A stretch of 64,000 nucleotides of DNA from Myceligenerans crystallogenes (GCF_039529775.1 NZ_BAAANL010000002.1:434001-498000); one strand, 5' to 3'. Numbered from the stretch's first letter, positions 8,267 through 17,037 are shown. The notes: a model not told the origin generated them from the sequence alone. Numbers and translations are program-made.

Positions 8267-9265
8267 TCAGTCGCGCGCCAGCAGCTCCAGGGTGTCGATC
8301 ACGCGGTTCGAGAAGCCCCACTCGTTGTCGTACCAGGCCACCACCTTGACGTGCCGGCCCTCCACGCGGACCAGGGCGGAGTCGAGGATCGCCGACGCCG
8401 CACGCCCGGTGATGTCGCTCGAGACCAGCGGCTCGTCCGTGTAGTCCAGGATGCCCGCCAGCCGTCCGCCGGCCGCCTCGCGGTAGGCCGCGAGCACCTC
8501 GTCCCGGGTGACCTCGCGCGACACGGTCGTGTTGAGCTCCACGAGGGAGCCCACCGGGACGGGCACGCGGATCGAGTCGCCGGACAGCCTGCCGTCCAGG
8601 CCCGGCAGCACCAGCCCGATCGCCTTGGCCGCACCCGTGGTGGTGGGCACGATGTTCACGCCCGCGGCCCGGGCGCGGCGCAGGTCACGATGGGGGCCGT
8701 CCTGCAGGTTCTGCTCCTGGGTGTAGGCGTGCACGGTGGTCATGAAGCCGTGCTCGATGCCGGCCAGGTCGTCCAGCACGGACGCCACGGGGGCCAGCGC
8801 GTTCGTGGTGCACGAGGCGTTCGAGACGATCACGTGCCGGGCCGGGTCGTACGCGGCGGTGTTCACGCCGTAGGCGAGCGTGACGTCGGCGCCCGCCGAG
8901 GGGGCGCTGACGAGCACCCGCCGGGCGCCGGCGGTGAGGTGCGCGCGGGCGGCGTCGGCCGAGGTGAACCGGCCCGTGGACTCCAGCACGAGGTCCACGC
9001 CGAGCTCGGCCCACGGCAGCTTCACGGGCTCGCGCTCCCCGAGCACCCGGATGCGCCGGCCGCCGACCACCAGGTCGGTGCCGTCGACCTCGACGGTGCG
9101 GCCGAGCGGGCCCAGCGCGCTGTCGTACCGCAGCAGGTGGGCGAGCGCGTCCGGGGCCGTGAGGTCGTTGACCGCGACCACGTCGAGGTCGCTGTCGCGC
9201 TCCAGCAGGGCGCGCAGGGTGTTGCGGCCGATCCGGCCGAATCCGTTGACGGCGATGCGAGTCAT
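8267..9265 (-). CDS. gap: Glyceraldehyde-3-phosphate dehydrogenase, type I
   Basis: Glycolytic NAD-dependent oxidation/phosphorylation of glyceraldehyde 3-phosphate in the cytosol. The 332-aa product has the N-terminal MTRIAVNGFGRIGRNTLRAL nucleotide-binding segment, the active-site block NASCTTNALAPV with catalytic Cys, and the C-terminal WYDNEWGFSNRVIDTLELL. The start is ATG 9265; a GTG or ATG farther upstream is excluded by homology. The usual actinobacterial gap-pgk-tpi cluster is absent, so this may be a second or separately regulated copy. It lies directly downstream of an AraC-type regulator. Confidence 0.97.
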   Translation of the reverse strand: MTRIAVNGFGRIGRNTLRALLERDSDLDVVAVNDLTAPDALAHLLRYDSALGPLGRTVEVDGTDLVVGGRRIRVLGEREPVKLPWAELGVDLVLESTGRFTSADAARAHLTAGARRVLVSAPSAGADVTLAYGVNTAAYDPARHVIVSNASCTTNALAPVASVLDDLAGIEHGFMTTVHAYTQEQNLQDGPHRDLRRARAAGVNIVPTTTGAAKAIGLVLPGLDGRLSGDSIRVPVPVGSLVELNTTVSREVTRDEVLAAYREAAGGRLAGILDYTDEPLVSSDITGRAASAILDSALVRVEGRHVKVVAWYDNEWGFSNRVIDTLELLARD

Positions 9266-9342
9266 GGGGACTCCCTTCCTGTCGTTGCCTCCCATGCTCG
9301 GCTGCCGGCCGGCCCGGCGACAGTGGCTCGAAAGCCAGGGTC

Positions 9343-9390
9343 CGCAAGGATCTCGCCGGACTTTCCGCCACGGTTCGCAAGGATCTCGCC
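9343..9390. repeat. Two 15-bp direct repeats between regulator gene and gap
   Basis: CGCAAGGATCTCGCC occurs at 9343-9357 and 9376-9390, exactly 33 bases (about three helical turns) apart. Tandem direct sites on one DNA face are the usual arrangement for AraC-family dimers. They lie upstream of gap and just downstream of the GlxA-type regulator gene. Confidence 0.6.
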
Positions 9391-9421
9391 ACGCCCGCGG
9401 CGGGCCGGGCGCCGGGAGCCG

Positions 9422-10384
9422 TCAGGGCGCGAAGGTGCGCCGGTACTCGGTCGGCGTCGTGCCGAGGATCCGCTGGAAGTGCAGGCGCAGGTTGGTCCCC
9501 GTCCCGAGCCCCGCCTCGTGCGCGATCTGCTCGACCCCCAGGTCGCTGCGCTCCAGCAGCTCGCGCGCCAGGTCCACGCGCGCCCGCAGGACCCACTGCA
9601 TCGGCGTGTAGCCGGTGTCGGCGACGAACCGGCGCGAGAACGTCCGGGCGGAGACCCGCGCGTTCCGGGCGAGCACGTCGAGGGTCAGCCGCTCGGCGAG
9701 GTGTTCCAGCGCCCAGGCCCGGGTCTCCGCGAAGAGGTCGCCGAGCGGCTCGGGCACGCTGCGCGGCACGTACTGCGCCTGTCCCCCGCTGCGGTACGGC
9801 GCCGCCACCAGCCGCCGGGCGACCTCGTTGGACAGCCCCACCCCGTGGTCCCGCCGCACCAGGTGCAGGCACAGGTCGATGCCCGACGCCGCCCCCGCCG
9901 ACGTGAGCACGTCGCCCTCGTCGACGAACAGCACGTTGCCGTCCACCTGCACGAGCGGGTGGCGCGCGCGCAGCGCCCCGGTGTAGTGCCAGTGCGTGGT
10001 CGCGCGCTTGCCGTCGAGCAGGCCGGTGGCCGCGAGCGCGAACGCCCCCGTGGAGATGGCGGCCAGCCGTGTCCCGCGCGCGTGGGCGCTCCGGAGGGCG
10101 TCGACGACGACGGCCGGCGGGTCGGCGTCGGCGGGCGTCCGGTAGCCGGGGACGAAGACGGTGTCGGCGCGCTCGAGGGCCTCGAGCCCCTCGGCCACGT
10201 GGTAGGCGAGGCCGTCGCCTCCGGTGACCAGCCCGGGCGCGGCACCGCACACGCGCACCTCGTACGGCATGCCCGGCCGGTGGGAGAACACCTGCGCCGG
10301 GATCCCGACGTCGAGCGGCTTGGCTCCCTCCAGCACGAGCACCGCGATCTGATGGTTCCTCCCGGCCGGCCCGCCACGTCCCAT
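9422..10384 (-). CDS. GlxA-type AraC-family transcriptional regulator
   Basis: 320 aa. Residues ~10-180 form a DJ-1/PfpI (class I glutamine-amidotransferase-like) domain, seen as IAVLVLEGAKPLDVGIPAQVF and ISTGAFALAATGLLDG; the catalytic Cys position is Thr, as usual in non-enzymatic GlxA regulators. Residues ~220-315 form two AraC helix-turn-helix motifs ending in GTNLRLHFQRILGTTPTEYRRTF. ATG 10384 is preceded by TACCGT seven bases upstream; a GTG at 10393 is the alternative. The ligand is unknown. gap follows on the same strand, so gap is a likely target. Confidence 0.88.
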   Translation of the reverse strand: MGRGGPAGRNHQIAVLVLEGAKPLDVGIPAQVFSHRPGMPYEVRVCGAAPGLVTGGDGLAYHVAEGLEALERADTVFVPGYRTPADADPPAVVVDALRSAHARGTRLAAISTGAFALAATGLLDGKRATTHWHYTGALRARHPLVQVDGNVLFVDEGDVLTSAGAASGIDLCLHLVRRDHGVGLSNEVARRLVAAPYRSGGQAQYVPRSVPEPLGDLFAETRAWALEHLAERLTLDVLARNARVSARTFSRRFVADTGYTPMQWVLRARVDLARELLERSDLGVEQIAHEAGLGTGTNLRLHFQRILGTTPTEYRRTFAP

Positions 10385-10405
10385 GGCCGTCACGGTAGCC
10401 GCACG

Positions 10406-11158
10406 TCACCCTCGGCGCCGGGAGATCGTCCGGCCCAGCCACACCAGCGGGTCGTACCTGCGGTCCGCCACGCGTTCCTTCATCGGGATCAGCGCGTTGT
10501 CGGTGATCTTGATCCCCTCCGGGCACACGTCGGTGCAGCACCTGGTGATGTTGCAGCGCCCCAGCCCGTGCTCGTCCTGCACGGCGGCGACCCGGTCGGC
10601 GACGTCCAGCGGGTGCATCTCCAGCTCCGCCACCCGCATGAGGAACCGCGGCCCGGCGAACGCCGGCTTGTTCTCCTCGTGGTCGCGCACCACGTGGCAG
10701 GTGTCCTGGCACAGGAAGCACTCGATGCACCTGCGGAACTCCTGCGAGCGCCCGACGTCCGCCTGGGTCATCCGGTACTCCCCCGGCGCGAGCCCGTCGG
10801 GCGGCGTGAAGGAGGGAATCTCGCGCGCCTTCGCGTAGTTGAACGACACGTCGGTCACCAGGTCGCGGATCACGGGGAAGGTGCGCAGCGGCGTGATCGT
10901 CAGCACCTCGCCCGGGGAGAACACCGACATCCGGGTCATGCACAGCAGGCGCGGCCGCCCGTTGATCTCGGCCGAGCAGGAGCCGCACTTGCCCGCCTTG
11001 CAGTTCCAGCGCACCGCGAGGTCGGGCGTCTGGGTGGCCTGCAGCCGGTGGAGGAGGTCGAGCACGACCTCGCCGTCGTGCGCCTCGACGTCGTAGCGGG
11101 TCAGCTCGCCGCCGTCGCCGTCCCCGCGCCACACCCGCAGGCTCGCCGTGTACGTCAT
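10406..11158 (-). CDS. sdhB: Succinate dehydrogenase/fumarate reductase iron-sulfur subunit
   Basis: Electron-transfer subunit of respiratory complex II, 250 aa. The N-terminal [2Fe-2S] ligands are in CKAGKCGSCSAEINGRPRLLC. The [4Fe-4S]/[3Fe-4S] ligands are in CIECFLCQDTC and CNITRCCTDVCPEGI. The frame runs on upstream to 12577 inside sdhA, but ATG 11158 overlaps the sdhA stop (TGA 11155-11157) and begins the ferredoxin fold. This is the last gene of the sdhCAB operon; the order C-A-B is that of menaquinone-type (Wolinella/Bacillus-like) enzymes. Confidence 0.95.
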   Translation of the reverse strand: MTYTASLRVWRGDGDGGELTRYDVEAHDGEVVLDLLHRLQATQTPDLAVRWNCKAGKCGSCSAEINGRPRLLCMTRMSVFSPGEVLTITPLRTFPVIRDLVTDVSFNYAKAREIPSFTPPDGLAPGEYRMTQADVGRSQEFRRCIECFLCQDTCHVVRDHEENKPAFAGPRFLMRVAELEMHPLDVADRVAAVQDEHGLGRCNITRCCTDVCPEGIKITDNALIPMKERVADRRYDPLVWLGRTISRRRG

Positions 11159-13089
11159 GCGGGGCTCCCGGGGTCGCGGGCGGGATGGGCGGCCAGCTCG
11201 GCCGGCGTGTAGTACTTCTCCAGCTCGGAGAGCTCGAACAGCGCCAGCAGGTCGTCGCGCATGGGCGCCCGGTCCGCGGGTCCGACGACGACGCGCGGGA
11301 CCCCGGCGTCGTCGTCCCCCGGAACGCACCGCGACAGGAGCGCCCGCCGCCGCCATTCGGGATCCAGCCCCGGATGATCGGCGCGGGTGTGCCCGCCGCG
11401 GCTCTCGGTCCTGGTCAGGGCCGACGTCGTGACGGCCTCCCCGACCACCAGCATGTTCCGCAGGTCCAGCGCGAGGTGCCAACCGGGGTTGTACTGCCGG
11501 TGTCCCTGGACGACGACGTCGCGCACGCGCCGCCGCAGCTCGCCGAGCCGCTCGAGCGCGGCGGTCATCTCGGCCCCGGTGCGGATGATGCCGACGAGGT
11601 CGTTCATCAGCTGCTGCAGTTCGGCGTGCAGGGCGTAGGGGTTCTCGCCGGTGCCCGACGACGGCGGGTCGAACGGGACGAGGATCGTGGCGGCCGCGGC
11701 GTCGACGTCGGCGGGCCTGACCGCGGGACGGCGCCCGAGCCCGGCGACGTAGTCGGCGGCCCCGAGCCCGGCCCGCCGCCCGAACACCAGCAGGTCCGAC
11801 AGCGAGTTCCCGCCCAGCCGGTTGGACCCGTGCATCCCGCCCGCGCACTCCCCCGTCGCGAACAGGCCGGGCACGCGCGACTGGCCCGTGTCGGGGTCGA
11901 CCTGGATGCCGCCCATCACGTAGTGGCACGTGGGGCCGACCTCCATGGGCTCGGCGGTGATGTCGACGTCGGCCAGCTCCTTGAACTGGTGGTACATGGA
12001 CGGCAGGCGGCGCTTGATCTCGTCCGCGGGCATGCGGCTCGCGATGTCCAGGTAGACGCCGCCGTGCGGGGAGCCGCGGCCCTCCTTCACCTCGGTGTTG
12101 ATGGCGCGGGCGACCTCGTCGCGGGGCAGCAGGTCCGGGGTGCGGCGGTTGTTCTCCTGGTCGGTGTACCAGCGGTCGGCCTCCTCGGGGTCCTCGGCGT
12201 ACTGGCCCTTGAACACGTCGGGGACGTAGCCGAACATGAACCGCTCGCCGGCGGCGTTCCGCAGCACGCCGCCGTCGCCGCGCACGCCCTCGGTGACGAG
12301 GATGCCCTTGACGCTCGGCGGCCAGACCATGCCCGTGGGATGGAACTGGACGAACTCCATGTCCACGAGATCCGCCCCGGCGCGCAGCGCGAGCGCCTGG
12401 CCGTCGCCCGTGTACTCCCACGAGTTGGACGTCACCGTGAACGACTTCCCGATCCCGCCCGTGGCCAGCACCACCGCGGGCGCGTGGAACTCCAGGAGCC
12501 GCCCGGACTCGCGCCGGTACCCGAACGCGCCCGCCACGGCGCCGTCGTCGGACGACAGCAGTTCCGTGACCGTGCACTCGGCGAAGACGCGCAGCCCCGA
12601 CTCGTGGTCTCCCGTGACGGCGTGGTCGGCCTGCTGCAGCGCGACGACGCGCTGCTGCATGGTGCGGATGAGCTCCAGCCCGGTGCGGTCGCCGACGTGC
12701 GCGAGGCGCGGGTAGGTGTGGCCGCCGAAGTTGCGCTGGGAGATCCGGCCGTCGGGCGTGCGGTCGAAGAGCGCGCCCCAGGTCTCCAGCTCCCAGACGC
12801 GGTCGGGCGCCTCCCGCGCGTGCAGCTCGGCCATGCGCCAGTCGTTGAGGAACTTGCCGCCGCGCATCGTGTCGCGGAAGTGGACCTGCCAGGAGTCGTT
12901 CTCGTTGGCGTTGCCCATCGCGGCGGCGCAGCCGCCCTCCGCCATGACGGTGTGCGCCTTGCCGAACAGGGACTTGCAGACGACGGCGGTGCGCAGGCCG
13001 CGCTCGCGGGCGGCGATCGCCGCGCGCAGGCCCGCTCCCCCGGCCCCGATGACGAGGACGTCGTACTCGTGCCGTTCGGTCTCGGTCAA
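11155..13089 (-). CDS. sdhA: Succinate dehydrogenase/fumarate reductase flavoprotein subunit
   Basis: FAD-containing catalytic subunit, 644 aa. Features are the N-terminal dinucleotide fold VLVIGAGGAGLRAAIAA, the covalent-FAD His region KAHTVMAEGGCAAAMGN, substrate-site residues HFHPTGM-like (QFHPTGMVWPP) and HGSNRLGGNSLSD with the catalytic Arg. The start is a TTG at 13089 with a strong AAGGAG site six bases upstream; no better-placed ATG exists. It lies 25 bases after sdhC. Confidence 0.96.
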   Translation of the reverse strand: MTETERHEYDVLVIGAGGAGLRAAIAARERGLRTAVVCKSLFGKAHTVMAEGGCAAAMGNANENDSWQVHFRDTMRGGKFLNDWRMAELHAREAPDRVWELETWGALFDRTPDGRISQRNFGGHTYPRLAHVGDRTGLELIRTMQQRVVALQQADHAVTGDHESGLRVFAECTVTELLSSDDGAVAGAFGYRRESGRLLEFHAPAVVLATGGIGKSFTVTSNSWEYTGDGQALALRAGADLVDMEFVQFHPTGMVWPPSVKGILVTEGVRGDGGVLRNAAGERFMFGYVPDVFKGQYAEDPEEADRWYTDQENNRRTPDLLPRDEVARAINTEVKEGRGSPHGGVYLDIASRMPADEIKRRLPSMYHQFKELADVDITAEPMEVGPTCHYVMGGIQVDPDTGQSRVPGLFATGECAGGMHGSNRLGGNSLSDLLVFGRRAGLGAADYVAGLGRRPAVRPADVDAAAATILVPFDPPSSGTGENPYALHAELQQLMNDLVGIIRTGAEMTAALERLGELRRRVRDVVVQGHRQYNPGWHLALDLRNMLVVGEAVTTSALTRTESRGGHTRADHPGLDPEWRRRALLSRCVPGDDDAGVPRVVVGPADRAPMRDDLLALFELSELEKYYTPAELAAHPARDPGSPA

Positions 13090-13114
13090 GAGGGCTCCTT
13101 GGGGTCGGCGGCGC

Positions 13115-13933
13115 TCAGCCGACGAGGCGCAGGTCGGTGATCGCGCCGGACGCGACGAGCATCACGTACAGGTCCGTCAGCACCAGCGTGCCGAGCGTGG
13201 CCCACGCGAACGTGGCGTGCCGGGTGTTGAGCGCGGAGACCCAGGTCCAGGCGCGGTAGCGCAGCGGGTGCGCCGAGAAGTGCTTGAGGCGGCCGCCCAC
13301 GGCGTGCCGGCAGGAGTGGCAGCTCAGCGTGTAGCACCACAGCAGGAGCACGTTGCCCAGCAGGATCAGGTTGCCCACCCCGACGACGAAGCCGTCGGTG
13401 GGGTGACGGAACGCGACGACGGCGTCGTACGTGTTGACCAGGGAGATGACGATCGTCAGGTAGAAGAGGTACCGGTGCGCGTTCTGCAGGATCAGCGGGA
13501 ACCGGGTCTCGCCGGTCTGCCGGGCGTGCGGCTCGGGGACGGCGCACGCGACGGGCGCCAGCCAGATCGAGCGGTAGTAGGCCTTGCGGTAGTAGTAGCA
13601 GGTCAGCCGGAAGACCAGCAGGATCGGCAGGCTGAGGGCCGCGTACGGGAGCAGCGGATGGTCGGGCAGGAACATGCCGAGGTGGGCCGAGCCTGGCTCC
13701 GCCGCGCAGCCGAGTGAGACGCACGGCGAGTAGAACGGCGTCAGGTAGCGCTCGTCGGCGAAGAAGTGCTCCTGCTGGAAGGCGCGCACGCCGCCGTAGA
13801 CGAGAAAGGTCAGCAGGCCCAGGGTGGTCGACGCCGGGAGCAGCCACCACCGGTCCGAGCGCAGGTTCCGGGCCTCGACGCGGGCGCGGCCGGGGGTGTC
13901 GACGCCGTGTTCCGCGACGCCGTGCGCCGTCAC
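13115..13933 (-). CDS. sdhC: Succinate dehydrogenase cytochrome b subunit
   Basis: Single membrane anchor of complex II, 272 aa, with about five hydrophobic helices (first near residues 32-50, last near 240-262). Several helix-embedded His residues (for example NAHRYLFYLTIV and TLSCHSCRHAVGG) could ligate one or two hemes. A single b subunit with five helices is the type B menaquinone arrangement; sdhD is not expected. The start is a GTG at 13933 that overlaps the stop of the small upstream gene (GTGA). Confidence 0.9.
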   Translation of the reverse strand: MTAHGVAEHGVDTPGRARVEARNLRSDRWWLLPASTTLGLLTFLVYGGVRAFQQEHFFADERYLTPFYSPCVSLGCAAEPGSAHLGMFLPDHPLLPYAALSLPILLVFRLTCYYYRKAYYRSIWLAPVACAVPEPHARQTGETRFPLILQNAHRYLFYLTIVISLVNTYDAVVAFRHPTDGFVVGVGNLILLGNVLLLWCYTLSCHSCRHAVGGRLKHFSAHPLRYRAWTWVSALNTRHATFAWATLGTLVLTDLYVMLVASGAITDLRLVG

Positions 13934-14214
13934 GAGCGGTCGCCGTGATAGCCGCCGAGCCCCTCGTCGTCGGCGTCGGTCCAGGCCGTCAGGTCCTCCC
14001 GGGAGTCCGGGACGTAGATCGTGTCCCGGCCGGCCGCCTCCCGCGCCCGGGGGCGCGCGCCGGCGAGCTCGGCGGCGTCGATGTCGAGCCGCTCCAGGTC
14101 GTTGACCAGGCGGCGCACCTCGGGGCCGTCGCCGAACGTGGCGCGCACGGCGGCCACGCTCCCGCGCAGCTGTTCGATGGAGCGGCACAACGTCTCGTAC
14201 TCGGCGGTCGCCAT
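13930..14214 (-). CDS. Small conserved-looking protein, first gene of sdh operon
   Basis: 94 aa, not recognised. The N-terminal half is a predicted amphipathic helical stretch (LCRSIEQLRGSVAAVRATFGDGPEVRRLVNDLERL) and the C-terminus is acidic (DADDEGLGGYHG). The start at ATG 14214 is supported by a strong GGGAGGTG site; the frame upstream of it is open but has no signal. Its stop overlaps the sdhC start, so it is translated with complex II. It may be an assembly or regulatory factor, but nothing in the sequence proves it. Confidence 0.7.
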   Translation of the reverse strand: MATAEYETLCRSIEQLRGSVAAVRATFGDGPEVRRLVNDLERLDIDAAELAGARPRAREAAGRDTIYVPDSREDLTAWTDADDEGLGGYHGDRS

Positions 14215-14236
14215 CGGCACCTCCCTCGCAGGGTGC

Positions 14237-14252
14237 GCCTCACGCGTGAGGC
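14237..14252. promoter_or_regulatory. 16-bp perfect palindrome before the sdh operon
   Basis: GCCTCACG/CGTGAGGC lies in the 41 bases between the ATP-grasp stop and the start of the small sdh-operon gene. It could be a dimeric repressor site or a weak terminator (6-bp stem, CGCG loop, no T-run) for the upstream gene. The position just before a strong ribosome site favours a regulatory role. Confidence 0.4.
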
Positions 14253-14255
14253 ACG

Positions 14256-15146
14256 TCACATCCGACTGTGCCGTGAACCCGACGTGAAGGCAACAGCGAG
14301 CTGCCGCGCGGTGTCCGCGTCCGGGAGCACCCGGAGCTGCCCGGCGATGTAGACGTCGAGCCGCAGGCGCGCACGCTCCCACAGGGCGCCCAGGTGCTTG
14401 TCGTGCGACCCGACGTACTCCTGCATGCCGCCGGGGCGGGGCGTGAACTCGCCGAAGACGACGCCGCGGTCGGTCTCGTACAGGTCGACCCGCAGGAACG
14501 GGATCCGCGCGGCGACGGACAGGTCACGGGCCCGCTCGACCATCTCGGGCAGGCACTCCGGGACCGGGATCGTCGGGTCGACCGCGTTCTGCTTCGAGAC
14601 GGCGCCGAGGTCGTCGCCGTGCTCGTCGACGTAGCGGTAGCGCACCGACCCCGGGTCGCCGTGCGACCCGACCGACCGCAGCAGGATGTGCCCGATCTCG
14701 CCGTAGAAGGCGTAGATCTTGATGTCCTCCAGGATCTCGTTGCCCGTGACCCCGACGAGGAACTCCTCGGCGAAGAACGGGCCCCGGGCCTTGCCCTGCT
14801 CGCGCTTGCGGGCGAAGTACTCGACGACGCCGGCCTCGTCCAGGACGGTGTCCGTGCTGATCACGCGGAAGGCGCCGCCCTCGCGCGCCAGCGGCAGCAC
14901 GCCGTGGGACGACGCGCCGCCCGCCGACTTCACCACGAACCGCTCCGGCAGGCCCGCCAGGTCCATTCCCTCCGGCTCGTCCCAGGTGCGGTGGACGGCG
15001 GGCATGGCGATGCCCGTCGCCTGCGCGAGCGCCTTGCCCCGCAGCTTGTGGATCAGGGCGTGGCGCGGGTCGTCCGTGTGGTCCGGCCGGACGGTCTCGT
15101 CCGCGAAGAGCTCGGACCACCGCGCCGCCGTGCGCCGCTCCGCCAT
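14256..15146 (-). CDS. ATP-grasp family protein (TupA-like)
   Basis: 296 aa. The segments FVVKSAGGASSHGV, PFFAEEFLVG, DIKIYAFYGEIGHILLR and PFLRVDLYETDRGVVFGEFTPRPGG give the ATP-grasp order of phosphate-binding loop, hinge and metal-binding acid/Asn-like residues seen in the TupA (teichuronopeptide) family. These enzymes usually ligate a carboxylate to an amine, often in cell-surface polymers; the substrate here is unknown. ATG 15146 is chosen because no similarity is visible upstream, although the frame stays open to 15539. Confidence 0.72.
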   Translation of the reverse strand: MAERRTAARWSELFADETVRPDHTDDPRHALIHKLRGKALAQATGIAMPAVHRTWDEPEGMDLAGLPERFVVKSAGGASSHGVLPLAREGGAFRVISTDTVLDEAGVVEYFARKREQGKARGPFFAEEFLVGVTGNEILEDIKIYAFYGEIGHILLRSVGSHGDPGSVRYRYVDEHGDDLGAVSKQNAVDPTIPVPECLPEMVERARDLSVAARIPFLRVDLYETDRGVVFGEFTPRPGGMQEYVGSHDKHLGALWERARLRLDVYIAGQLRVLPDADTARQLAVAFTSGSRHSRM

Positions 15147-15207
15147 GAGGTACCGCCGGAACGACGGCCGGGCACCCGCGCCCCGCCGCCCGGCCGACCC
15201 ACTCCGG

Positions 15208-15220
15208 TTAAACGCTTCAG
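15208..15220. promoter_or_regulatory. LacI-like half-palindromic site between ATP-grasp and esterase genes
   Basis: The AT-richer patch TTAAACGCTTCA (minus strand TGAAGCGTTTAA) resembles a LacI-family operator with central CG and shares TGAAGCG with the operator in front of the GH5 cellulase at 21592. It lies about 90 bases upstream of the esterase start. Only one half is a good match. Confidence 0.3.
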
Positions 15221-15306
15221 CAGGCATTCCGGGCATGACGCGAGCAGTAGCCTCGCGTCGTGCCGGGGCCCGAGACCTCGGCCGACGCCCCGACCCGGGA
15301 GGCCCG

Positions 15307-16449
15307 ATGAAGCGCCCTGCCCTGCTCCTCGCCACCAGCGCGGCCCTCGCCTGCGCCATGATCCTGACAGGCACGGCCGCCGGTAGTTCCGCCACCCCGG
15401 CCCCCGCCGCCGTCACCGACCAGGTCCACACCGTCGGCCGGGTCAAGGAGGCCCCGCTCGGCACGGGCCCCGCCCGCGCCGCGTTCAGCTGGCCCGGCGT
15501 GTCCTTCGAGGGCCGCTTCAAGGGCACCGCCGTCGGCATCGACCTCGACGACGGCAGCGCCGACTACGACGTCCAGATCGACGGCCGGACCGTCCGGACC
15601 CTGGTCACCCCGGGCGCGGGCGTCCACTGGATCGAGGGCCTCCCCTACGGCAGGCACACCGTCCGGGTCGTCAAGCGCGGCGAGAGCCCGTGGGCGACCA
15701 GCTCCTTCGGCGGCCTCGTCCCGGCGGCCGGCGGCCGGATCCTCCCTCGCCCCGCGCCCCGCGCCCGGCAGATCGAGTTCATCGGCGACTCCCACACCGC
15801 CGGCTACGGCCTGGAGTCCACCACGCGCGAGTGCACCGGCGACGACGTCAACCGCACCACCAACGCGGACCGCACCTTCGGCGCCCTCACGGCCCGGGCC
15901 CTGCGCGCCGACCACCAGCTCAACGCCATCTCCGGCCGCGGCATGGTCCGCAACTACAACGGCGGCGAGCCCGGCACCAGCTACCGCACCTACTACGACC
16001 GCGCCCTGCTCGCCGTCGACGGGGACGTCTGGGAGCGTCCCGCGAGCTGGAACCCGCAGCTCGTCGTCGTCGGCCTGGGCGTCAACGACTTCTCCACCCC
16101 CCTGCACGACGGCGAGGAGTGGGCCGGGCAGGACGACCTCATCGCTGCGTACACCGAGGCGTACCACGACTTCCTCGACAGGCTCCGCGGCCGTTACCCG
16201 GACGCCGACATCGTCGTGACCGCCACCGACGCCGGCCCCATGGTCGCGACGACCCGCCAGATCGTCGCCGACCGCAACGCCGCGGGCGACGCCGACGTCA
16301 CCCACTGGCACTACGGCGCGGGCCTCGACCTGATGGGCTGCCACTGGCACCCGTCGGCCGCGGACCACGAGCTGATGGCCGACCGGCTCCAGGAGCTCGT
16401 CGCGACCCTCGACGTGCCCTGGCCCCGCACCCGCGGACCCGTCCGCTGA
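15307..16449 (+). CDS. Secreted SGNH-hydrolase esterase, carbohydrate esterase family 2-like
   Basis: 380 aa with a signal peptide (residues ~1-30). Residues ~40-145 look like the beta-sandwich that precedes the catalytic fold in CE2 acetyl-xylan/acetyl-glucan esterases. The SGNH catalytic domain has the Ser block IEFIGDSHTAGYG, the Gly/Asn region (ISGRGMVRNYNGG), GLGVNDFS and the C-terminal His block CHWHPSAADHE. Known CE2 enzymes remove O-acetyl groups from hemicellulose. This fits the two GH5 genes in the window. A likely promoter -10 (TAGCCT 15248-15253) precedes it. Confidence 0.85.
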   Translation: MKRPALLLATSAALACAMILTGTAAGSSATPAPAAVTDQVHTVGRVKEAPLGTGPARAAFSWPGVSFEGRFKGTAVGIDLDDGSADYDVQIDGRTVRTLVTPGAGVHWIEGLPYGRHTVRVVKRGESPWATSSFGGLVPAAGGRILPRPAPRARQIEFIGDSHTAGYGLESTTRECTGDDVNRTTNADRTFGALTARALRADHQLNAISGRGMVRNYNGGEPGTSYRTYYDRALLAVDGDVWERPASWNPQLVVVGLGVNDFSTPLHDGEEWAGQDDLIAAYTEAYHDFLDRLRGRYPDADIVVTATDAGPMVATTRQIVADRNAAGDADVTHWHYGAGLDLMGCHWHPSAADHELMADRLQELVATLDVPWPRTRGPVR

Positions 16450-16456
16450 CCCGCGG

Positions 16457-16478
16457 ACCGGGGCCGATCAGCCCCGGT
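16457..16478. terminator. Bidirectional hairpin terminator
   Basis: ACCGGGGC-CGATCA-GCCCCGGT forms a perfect 8-bp stem with a 6-base loop. It lies between the esterase stop (16449) and the converging XRE-cupin gene, whose stop codon falls in the loop. There is no T-run, as is common for actinobacterial terminators. Confidence 0.6.
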
Positions 16479-17037
16479 CGCCCGGCGGGCCCGTGTGGGT
16501 GTGGATGCGGGCGCCGTCGTCGTTGAAGATGCTGATGACCTGGGCGGGCTTGCCGCCCGTGGCGCTGATGGAGTGCGGGGTGCGCGTGTCGAACTCGGCG
16601 GCCTCGCCGCGGGCGAGGACGAGGTCCTGGTCGCCGAGGATCAGGCGGATCCTGCCGCTCAGGACGTAGAACCACTCGAAGCCGTCGTGGACGCGCGGCT
16701 CGGGCGGCTCCGCGCGGGGCGGGAAGGTGATCTTGTAGGTGCTGATCCGGGAGTCCTCGGGGGCGAGGGGGACGATGACCTGACCGTCGCGGCGGATCTC
16801 GGGGCGCCGGACGCGCGGGTCGGCGTCCTCGGCGGGCAGCAGGTCGTCCACGCGGATGCCCAGGCGGCGGGTCAGCGGCAGCAGCAGCTCGAGGCTCGCC
16901 TGCCGCTTGCCCGACTCCAGCCGGGACAGCGTGCTGGCCGACATCCCGGCGCGCTCGGCCAGCTCGTCCAGGGTCCAGCCCCGCGCCTGGCGCGCGGCGC
17001 GCAGCCTGGGGCCCACCTGCTTCAGGTCCTGTGACAT
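16468..17037 (-). CDS. XRE-family regulator with C-terminal cupin domain
   Basis: 189 aa. Residues ~8-65 are an XRE helix-turn-helix (RLRAARQARGWTLDELAERAGMSASTLSRLESGKRQASLELLLPL). Residues ~105-180 are a small cupin barrel (HDGFEWFYVLSGRIRLILGDQDLVLARGEAAEFDTRTPHSISATGG) that probably senses a small molecule or metal. ATG 17037 has a GAGGGGA ribosome site; the longer frame to 17112 would run through the operator array. It is divergent from the oxidoreductase/methyltransferase pair and likely controls both it and itself. Confidence 0.9.
   Translation of the reverse strand: MSQDLKQVGPRLRAARQARGWTLDELAERAGMSASTLSRLESGKRQASLELLLPLTRRLGIRVDDLLPAEDADPRVRRPEIRRDGQVIVPLAPEDSRISTYKITFPPRAEPPEPRVHDGFEWFYVLSGRIRLILGDQDLVLARGEAAEFDTRTPHSISATGGKPAQVISIFNDDGARIHTHTGPPGDRG

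Noticed and set aside
8171..11212. Very long plus-strand open frame (about 1000 codons)
   Set aside because: It runs antisense through gap, the AraC-type gene and sdhB; the low-complexity translation has no start signal or family motif.
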